Below are positions 59,187 through 64,000 of a stretch of 64,000 nt of DNA, piece after piece. Below the pieces are notes generated by a model. It worked only from the letters and a program-made list of their open reading frames with translations, did no database searches and had not been told where the DNA came from. The position numbers were made by a program, and so were the translations under genes. Position 1 is the first letter of the stretch, and every line of letters starts with the position of its first letter. Source of the stretch: Arthrobacter sp. StoSoilB20. GTDB lineage: Bacteria; Actinomycetota; Actinomycetes; Actinomycetales; Micrococcaceae. The DNA lies in the NCBI RefSeq assembly GCF_019977295.1, contig NZ_AP024651.1:4092001-4156000 (forward strand), given 5' to 3'.

Positions 59187-60080
59187 TCAAGGCGCTACGC
59201 GGCGAAGCCTAGGAACCTCGGCGCCCTGGCCGGCATCGAGCGGTTCCGGTTTGTACACCCACGCCACCAACACCACCGAGATGATCATGAGCAGGAACCA
59301 CGCCAGCAGCTTGTCGATGGAAACTGCCTGCCAGCCCTCCAACTGGTTCGGATAGAGCCACGCGCGCGACCAGGTTCCAATGTTCTCGGCGAACCAAATG
59401 AACACCGCCACCAGCAGGAATGACACCAGGATCGGCATGCGGAAGCGCCGCCGGAACACCCGGAAGTGCATCACGCACCGCCCGTAGACAACCACGACGG
59501 CGGCCAGCAGCACCCAGCGGAGGTCGAAGATGTAGTGGTGCGAGAAGAAATTCACGTAGATCGCACCCGCTACCAGGGCGGTGATCCAGCGGCGCGGGTA
59601 GCGGTCGAAGCGGAGGTCGAACAACCGAAAAACCCGCACCATGTAGGAGCCCACAGCCGCGTACATGAACCCGCTGAACAGCGGGACCGCGCCGATCCGC
59701 AGGACGCCCTCGGCCTCATACGCCCAGGAACCGACGTCCGTCTTGAACAGCTCCATCACCGTGCCCACCACGTGGAACAGCACGATCACCCGCAGTTCCC
59801 GCAGGGTTTCCAGCCTGAAGGCGATCATCAATACTTGAATAACGACGGCGGCAAGGGTCAGGAAGTCGTTCCGGGCGAGGCCGGCGTTGTCCGGATACCA
59901 AAGCCGCGCCCCCAAAATCACGGCGAGCAACGCAGCACCGAACACGCACGCCCACGCCTGCTTCAGCCCAAAGACCACGAACTCGGTGAGCCCGGCCTGG
60001 AGGCGGCCTCCGCGGAACCGGTCCAGGTAGCGGTGGGCGGCGTCGTCAATGGATTCCTCAACCGAGGTGAAGTTACGCAT
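59187..60080 (-). CDS. DUF817 integral membrane protein
   Basis: A 297-residue protein with about eight hydrophobic segments of the DUF817 family: FFVF-type entry (LTEFVVFGLKQAWACVFGAA), then VVGTVMELFKTDVGSWAYEAEG, YAAVGSYMVRVFRLFDLRF and AIYVNFFSHHYIFDLRW are conserved blocks. No biochemical role is known. I start at ATG 60080 because the family begins there; it overlaps the MpaB-like gene by 8 bases, so the two are co-translated. The last gene of the TetR operon. Confidence 0.85.
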   Translation of the reverse strand: MRNFTSVEESIDDAAHRYLDRFRGGRLQAGLTEFVVFGLKQAWACVFGAALLAVILGARLWYPDNAGLARNDFLTLAAVVIQVLMIAFRLETLRELRVIVLFHVVGTVMELFKTDVGSWAYEAEGVLRIGAVPLFSGFMYAAVGSYMVRVFRLFDLRFDRYPRRWITALVAGAIYVNFFSHHYIFDLRWVLLAAVVVVYGRCVMHFRVFRRRFRMPILVSFLLVAVFIWFAENIGTWSRAWLYPNQLEGWQAVSIDKLLAWFLLMIISVVLVAWVYKPEPLDAGQGAEVPRLRRVAP

Positions 60081-60864
60081 GCGGCACCTCGACTCCCACA
60101 TCCAGCCCGCCAAGGTAGTAATCCCGTGGCCAGTGCCGGATCCGTTGCGGCAACCGTGGATAGATACGCCCCAGTACCCGCATGGTCCGCTCAAACCGGC
60201 GGGCATGGCCGGCGCCCCATTCGAAGCCAAAGCCTTCACGAAGATGCTCCGGCAACAGGCCGGCTGTGAGGAAGCGCGCCAGCGGCATTGCGAGCCGCAG
60301 GACCCGCGGGCCGCCCACCGGATAGAGCAGATCCCGGGCAACCCTCAGCGCCTGGTCGTCCGGGCGGAGTCCGCGCACGCGAGCATCCCAATATGCGGCG
60401 AACGCAGCACGATCAGCGGGCCACATATCCGGCGGAAGCTGCAGGGCTGTCCCGATCCGCGCGTACTCGCGGTAAATGCGGTCGGCGGTGTCGTCGTCGA
60501 GCTTTCCATGCACTTGTTCGTAGACAGTGACGGCAGTGTCATAAAGGGTGGCGACCACCCACAGCTGCGATTCGGCGTCGAAGGCGTTGTACCCCTTGGA
60601 GGCGCCGGCCGGTCCGCGGCGGACGGGCGCGTGGGCGCGGTTGACGGCGCGGCGAACGGCCGTAAGCTGCTGTTCAGAACCGTAAACCACCGCGTAGACG
60701 TAGGTCATGGTGGCCCGAAGCCGTTCCATGGGACGCTCCGCGAAATTGCTGTGCTCGGCTACGCCGTGGCCCACCCTGGGGTCTGCGATTTGCAGGAGAA
60801 TGGCGCGGCCGGCGCCTGCGAGCAGGACGCCCTCCGCACCAATGTCTGCCAGTCCTCGGACCAT
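60073..60864 (-). CDS. MpaB/latex-clearing-like oxygenase (DUF2236)
   Basis: A 263-residue helical protein of the DUF2236/MpaB family: ILLQIADPRVGHGVAEHSNF, NRAHAPVRRG (the conserved His region) and FDAESQLWVVATLYDT are its signatures. Relatives include fungal MpaB oxygenases and the bacterial latex-clearing protein, which bind heme at a conserved His; heme binding here is likely but unproven. It follows the TetR gene by 17 bases and overlaps the DUF817 gene. Confidence 0.87.
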   Translation of the reverse strand: MVRGLADIGAEGVLLAGAGRAILLQIADPRVGHGVAEHSNFAERPMERLRATMTYVYAVVYGSEQQLTAVRRAVNRAHAPVRRGPAGASKGYNAFDAESQLWVVATLYDTAVTVYEQVHGKLDDDTADRIYREYARIGTALQLPPDMWPADRAAFAAYWDARVRGLRPDDQALRVARDLLYPVGGPRVLRLAMPLARFLTAGLLPEHLREGFGFEWGAGHARRFERTMRVLGRIYPRLPQRIRHWPRDYYLGGLDVGVEVPHA

Positions 60865-60881
60865 CTGAATACTGTAGCGCC

Positions 60882-61625
60882 CTAGCCTTGGAGCCCCGCC
60901 AGGCCCTGGAGCACCCGCAGTTGGTGGTCAAAAAGTTCGTCCCGCGCCTTGAAAGTATCCGGGCCGTACTGCCCAAAAACCTCGAAGCTGACAGCCCCGA
61001 ACACGGACGTCCACACCAGTACACCGCGCGCCAAAGCTGCGTCCGGGGCCTCGAGGTGCATCTCCTCACGGATGGCTGCCAGATCCGCTGCCAGCTTTTC
61101 GGGAATCACGACGGCGGGACTCACCTCTGCGTTCAGCGCACCTGCACGGTAGGCGGCGTCAAAGATACCGACGAGGCGAACGATAACTCGAGTACCAGGA
61201 ATCGTGGTGCGTTCACCGGGCGCTTGGTACCCGGGAACGGGGCTGCCGAAAAGCAGCGAATAGCTGGCAGGTTCACGGATGGCCCAGGCGCGGACAGCCT
61301 TGGCGAGCGCTGTGAACTGCCCGGCGAAGTCATCCCCGGACACAGCGTTCACTGCTGCGTCGACTTCATCACCCAGCTCGTTGTAGCCGTCAATCAGCAG
61401 GAGCGTGAGGAGTTCGTCGCGGTTGTCCACATAGCGATAGACGGCAGAGGATACGACGCCGAGATCCCTCGCCACAGCGCGCAGGGACAGGGCTGCCGCA
61501 CCATGGACAGCCAGGTGTTCCCGGCCGAGCCGGATGATGTCGGCGATGGTCTGGCGGCGGGCACGCTCGCGGGGAGTGGGCGGCTTTGCCTTCGTCATGG
61601 CTGCGGCGGGTTCGGCTGGAGTCAT
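60882..61625 (-). CDS. TetR-family regulator
   Basis: A 247-residue TetR protein. The HTH is RQTIADIIRLGREHLAVHGAAALSLRAVARDLGVVSSAVYRYVDNRDEL, a standard TetR N-terminus, and the C-terminal part resembles the WHG ligand domain (ARGVLVWTSVFGAVSFEVFG). The first residues are Pro/Ala-rich; ATG 61625 is the likely start (the frame extends six codons further). It is divergent from the NAD(P)-binding gene and probably binds the two palindromes in between, controlling both units. Confidence 0.9.
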   Translation of the reverse strand: MTPAEPAAAMTKAKPPTPRERARRQTIADIIRLGREHLAVHGAAALSLRAVARDLGVVSSAVYRYVDNRDELLTLLLIDGYNELGDEVDAAVNAVSGDDFAGQFTALAKAVRAWAIREPASYSLLFGSPVPGYQAPGERTTIPGTRVIVRLVGIFDAAYRAGALNAEVSPAVVIPEKLAADLAAIREEMHLEAPDAALARGVLVWTSVFGAVSFEVFGQYGPDTFKARDELFDHQLRVLQGLAGLQG

Positions 61626-61664
61626 GTCCCCAGCTTGCCACAATGGAGAGCGGTGTCAACAAAT

Positions 61665-61727
61665 GAGAGCACTGCTCTTGACAGACGTTAATGCGCAGTC
61701 CATTCTGATTGAGAGAGCAGTGCTCTC
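61665..61727. promoter_or_regulatory. two TetR-type palindromes around a promoter
   Basis: AGAGCACTGCTCT (61666-61678) and GAGAGCAGTGCTCTC (61713-61727) are matching palindromes with centres 48 bp apart. Between them is TTGACA (61678-61683), 17 bases, CATTCT (61701-61706), a fair promoter for the plus-strand gene; the second palindrome covers its expected start point. Both operators lie in the divergent region with tetR. Confidence 0.85.
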
Positions 61728-61764
61728 ACATTCAAATCCCTGCAGACCCGAAAGAAGGACCACC

Positions 61765-62697
61765 ATGTACGTCGTCACAGGAGCAGGACCCGTTGGCTAC
61801 AGTGTTGCGGAGCGATTGGCAGGGCAAGGTCACCAGGTTCGTGTTTTAACGCGATCCGGCAGCGGCCCGGAGCATCCCTTAGTTGAACGGATCCGTGCGG
61901 ACGTCTCAGATCCATCCCAGCTCGGATCTGCCCTGCAGGGTGCCATCGCCGTCTTCCACTGCATCCACGGATCCGCCTACCGGACAGCGGCATGGGCCGC
62001 CGAACTCCCACAAGCAGAGCAGGTGGTGATGGATGCAGCGGCGGCCGCGGCCGCCGTCGTCGTATTCCCCGAAAGCCTGTACTCGTACAGCGAGCCGGAC
62101 AAGGTCATGGCTGAATCGAGCCCGCGGGAAGCTTCCGGCGGAAAGCGCGGCATCCGGGTCCAGCTGCTGAAAGCACGGGAGCTGCACGCTGCCAATACCG
62201 TGAGCGTCATAGCCGGGGACTTTTTTGGGCCGCGGGTAAAAATGGCCCACGCCGGGGAACGGATGGTCCCTTTGGTTCTGGCAGGCAAAGCAATCCAGGT
62301 CATCGGAAGCGCAGACCAGCCGCACTCCTTCACGTATGTGCCGGACCTCGCCGCGGCCATGATCGCTGCGGCGCAGAAGCCCGAGCTGTGGAACAGCGTG
62401 CTGCACGCACCGACCGGCCAGCCGATGACCCAGCGCGAAGTGGCTGCAGCCTACGCCGACGCCGCGGGGGTTTCCGTCCTGAAAGTGAGTGCAGTACCCG
62501 GTTGGGTACTGCGGGCTGCCGGCGTCTTCTCCACCGACATGCGTGAGCTGGCGGAGATGCTCTACCAGTTCGAGCGTCCCTTTGTGATGGATTCCTCCGA
62601 AAGCAAGCGGATGCTTGGGCTCGAACCCACTCCCCTTACCGAAGCAGCAGCGGCCACCGTGGCGTGGTGGCGGAGCGCCGGGCGGCAGGCCATGTAG
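61765..62697 (+). CDS. NAD(P)-binding epimerase/dehydratase-like protein
   Basis: A 310-residue extended SDR-like protein. The Rossmann start VVTGAGPVGYSVAERLAGQGHQV has the G-x-G-P-x-G pattern; FPESLYSYSEPDKVMAE replaces the usual Y-x3-K region (Tyr and Lys are present but spaced differently), so it may be a reductase or an NmrA-like regulator rather than an epimerase. SFTYVPDLAAAMIAAA is a common SDR block. The gene faces tetR across the paired palindromes and is likely its target. AGAAGGA precedes the ATG. Confidence 0.87.
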   Translation: MYVVTGAGPVGYSVAERLAGQGHQVRVLTRSGSGPEHPLVERIRADVSDPSQLGSALQGAIAVFHCIHGSAYRTAAWAAELPQAEQVVMDAAAAAAAVVVFPESLYSYSEPDKVMAESSPREASGGKRGIRVQLLKARELHAANTVSVIAGDFFGPRVKMAHAGERMVPLVLAGKAIQVIGSADQPHSFTYVPDLAAAMIAAAQKPELWNSVLHAPTGQPMTQREVAAAYADAAGVSVLKVSAVPGWVLRAAGVFSTDMRELAEMLYQFERPFVMDSSESKRMLGLEPTPLTEAAAATVAWWRSAGRQAM

Positions 62698-62732
62698 CCG
62701 CAGCCCGAGGGGCGGCAGGGCACGCAGCCAAT

Positions 62733-62764
62733 GTCTGAAAATGTTCGAATCATGGATTTCAGAC
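62733..62764. promoter_or_regulatory. 8-bp inverted repeat ahead of the Tat-exported gene
   Basis: GTCTGAAA (62733-62740) and TTTCAGAC (62757-62764) are exact complements separated by 16 bases that include TGTTCGA (62742). A TGTTCGA word followed by TTTCAGA also occurs at 43393-43415 ahead of the carbohydrate operon. It lies about 100 bases before the start codon; a repressor site is plausible. Confidence 0.45.
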
Positions 62765-62866
62765 TTGAGGGCTGAAACCCTTGAGGGAGTGCGCAGGGGA
62801 CGTATCCGGAACGTCCCGCAAAGCACCAAAACCACCCCCACGGGACACTCAATGAGGAGATCTTCC

Positions 62867-64000
62867 ATGTCCACATTTGCCATCAATCGTCGTCAATTGC
62901 TGCAGACCGGGGGCATCGGCGGGCTCGCCGCAGCATTGTCGGCAATGTCCTCCGGCGCAGCGCAGGCCGCACCCCGGAACCAGGCCGCAGGCGGTCCCGT
63001 GATCACCAACCTGGGACCCGCCGTCGTGCAGTTTTCCTTGATGAGTTCATTGCTGGTGGGCGATACCGTCTACATCGGGTCCCGCAACCTCAGCCCTGCT
63101 CGGGTGATCGGTTTCCACCTTCCCACCGGCAAAGTCACATCCCGCACTGACCTTGGATCCGGCTACAGCATCCAAGCGCTGGCCGCCGACTCCACGGGTC
63201 GCTACCTCTACGCCGGCGTGCTGCGCGACGGTGTGGATGGGAAACCGAATATCTACCGCTGGGACCTGAGCACGCCCAGCTCTCCGGCAGTGGGTGTTGG
63301 TGAAACCGGGGACCGGGACATCAGGGCCCTGGCCGTTGCTCCAGACGGCAAGGTCTATGCAGCAGGTGGCGGTGAGACCTCCAAGGCTCCTTCTCTCTGG
63401 GAATACGATCCCGGAACGAACGCCACCACCAGCTGGGGCGTGCCGGATCCAGGGGCAACCATTGCGCAGGCCGTGGCCGCCTCTGACAGCCACGTGTACT
63501 TTGGCACCGGCAGCACCTTGGGTGGTGGCAACGGTTCCAGCCCGGCTCGCCTGTTTGCGTTTGACCGAACAACCAAAGCGTCCACCAACATCCTCCCGGC
63601 CGAAGTCTCCACCGGCGTATCCGTTACCTCGCTCAGCGTCCTGAATGGCCAGCTCGGAGTGGGCGTCAAGGGCCCAGGGAAATCCGTACTCATCAATCTG
63701 GCAGACCACTCCAAATACGCGATCATCGCCAAGACCGGGGTGATGTTCCGGCAGTTGGGCAACGACGTTTTCTTCGTGAAGGAGCCGGGCGTCTGGTCCT
63801 ACAACATGGTCAGCAAAAAGATCACCCAAATCCTCACGGAGGATGTTGGGGCCATGTGGGGCTTGGACGTCTACGGCAACAAGGCGCTCACTGTCTCTTC
63901 CTACGATGTCATTGAAGTCGATCCTGTGGCGAAGACCGCCGTCAAGCGTGACCTCACACAGGCTGGAGCTCCGGGCGGTCCGCAACTCTGCATGGGCCTC
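62867..64000 (+). CDS. Tat-exported beta-propeller protein, 3'-truncated by the window edge
   Basis: The first 378 codons of a larger gene; the frame is open to the right edge. The N-terminus is a Tat signal peptide: twin Arg in INRRQLLQTGG, a hydrophobic stretch and a GAAQAAP cleavage region. The visible part is a beta-propeller with recurring kelch/PQQ-like units (DTVYIGSRNL, GRYLYAGVLRDG, DGKVYAAGGGETS, SHVYFGTGSTLGGG, LINLADHSK). It resembles N-terminal propellers of exported actinobacterial polysaccharide-active enzymes, but the catalytic part, if any, is outside the window. GAGGAG lies 7-12 bases upstream of the ATG at 62867. Confidence 0.85.
   Translation, partial: MSTFAINRRQLLQTGGIGGLAAALSAMSSGAAQAAPRNQAAGGPVITNLGPAVVQFSLMSSLLVGDTVYIGSRNLSPARVIGFHLPTGKVTSRTDLGSGYSIQALAADSTGRYLYAGVLRDGVDGKPNIYRWDLSTPSSPAVGVGETGDRDIRALAVAPDGKVYAAGGGETSKAPSLWEYDPGTNATTSWGVPDPGATIAQAVAASDSHVYFGTGSTLGGGNGSSPARLFAFDRTTKASTNILPAEVSTGVSVTSLSVLNGQLGVGVKGPGKSVLINLADHSKYAIIAKTGVMFRQLGNDVFFVKEPGVWSYNMVSKKITQILTEDVGAMWGLDVYGNKALTVSSYDVIEVDPVAKTAVKRDLTQAGAPGGPQLCMGL

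Overview
The window reads as chromosome from a high-GC Gram-positive actinobacterium. The closest match to what I recognise is Arthrobacter/Paenarthrobacter: a dnaK-grpE-dnaJ-hspR operon with HAIR operators, Tat and lipobox exports, GTG/TTG starts, and many Arthrobacter-type proteins such as a BNR sialidase, HutD, DUF2264 and tandem-module AsnC regulators. This is inferred from gene content, not from a database search. I see no rRNA, tRNA, CRISPR, IS element or prophage gene. One short island (about 58.0-59.1 kb) is visibly less GC-rich than its surroundings.

Layout. 0-13.7 kb: the 3' part of a sialidase gene, small housekeeping genes (YccF, AHSA1/SRPBCC, TrpF, HutD), a guanidine-III riboswitch ahead of a paired SMR exporter, an aldo-keto reductase with an MBL hydrolase, a DEAD-box helicase, an MFS exporter divergent from soxR across a SoxR box, and a secreted YVTN/FG-GAP protein. 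13.8-25.5 kb: a methyltransferase, an AsnC-type regulator divergent from an M20 amidohydrolase and MFS pair, a CynX-type MFS, trmB, small membrane proteins, an ECF sigma/anti-sigma pair facing a lipoprotein gene across mirrored ECF promoters, and an acidic DMP19-like protein. 25.6-37.3 kb: a SWIM-SNF2 helicase, an alpha/beta hydrolase divergent from a WYL regulator, a GntR-MFS operon with a perfect operator, a large secreted GH30-type galactanase, and a GNAT protein. 38.3-50.4 kb: a carbohydrate-utilisation locus. 50.8-57.7 kb: small envelope proteins and the heat-shock operon. 57.9-64 kb: a RelA/SpoT-domain protein with a small partner, a DUF817/MpaB/TetR operon divergent from an NAD(P)-binding gene, and the start of a Tat-exported beta-propeller protein that runs off the window.

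How genes work together. The carbohydrate locus has two divergent arms. Leftward are a heparinase II/III-family lyase, a DeoR-HTH/LacI-sensor regulator and a DUF2264 protein, all start/stop overlapped. Rightward are a 2-hydroxyacid dehydrogenase, an ABC sugar importer (lipoprotein plus two permeases), a YesL/DUF624 protein and a GH35 beta-galactosidase. With the upstream GH30 enzyme, this suggests uptake and breakdown of a galactose- and probably uronate-containing polysaccharide.

The strongest unexplained pattern is a set of intergenic repeat arrays that begin at, or within a few to about 15 bases of, stop codons. These are a 32-bp phased array (two loci), a 73-bp hairpin unit (three copies at each of two loci, plus a single hairpin at a third), a hairpin repeat with conserved flanks (two loci 32 kb apart), an 18-bp repeat containing a stop codon, and long perfect hairpins. 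They lie downstream of genes with unrelated functions, and the directional families keep a constant orientation relative to the gene they follow.
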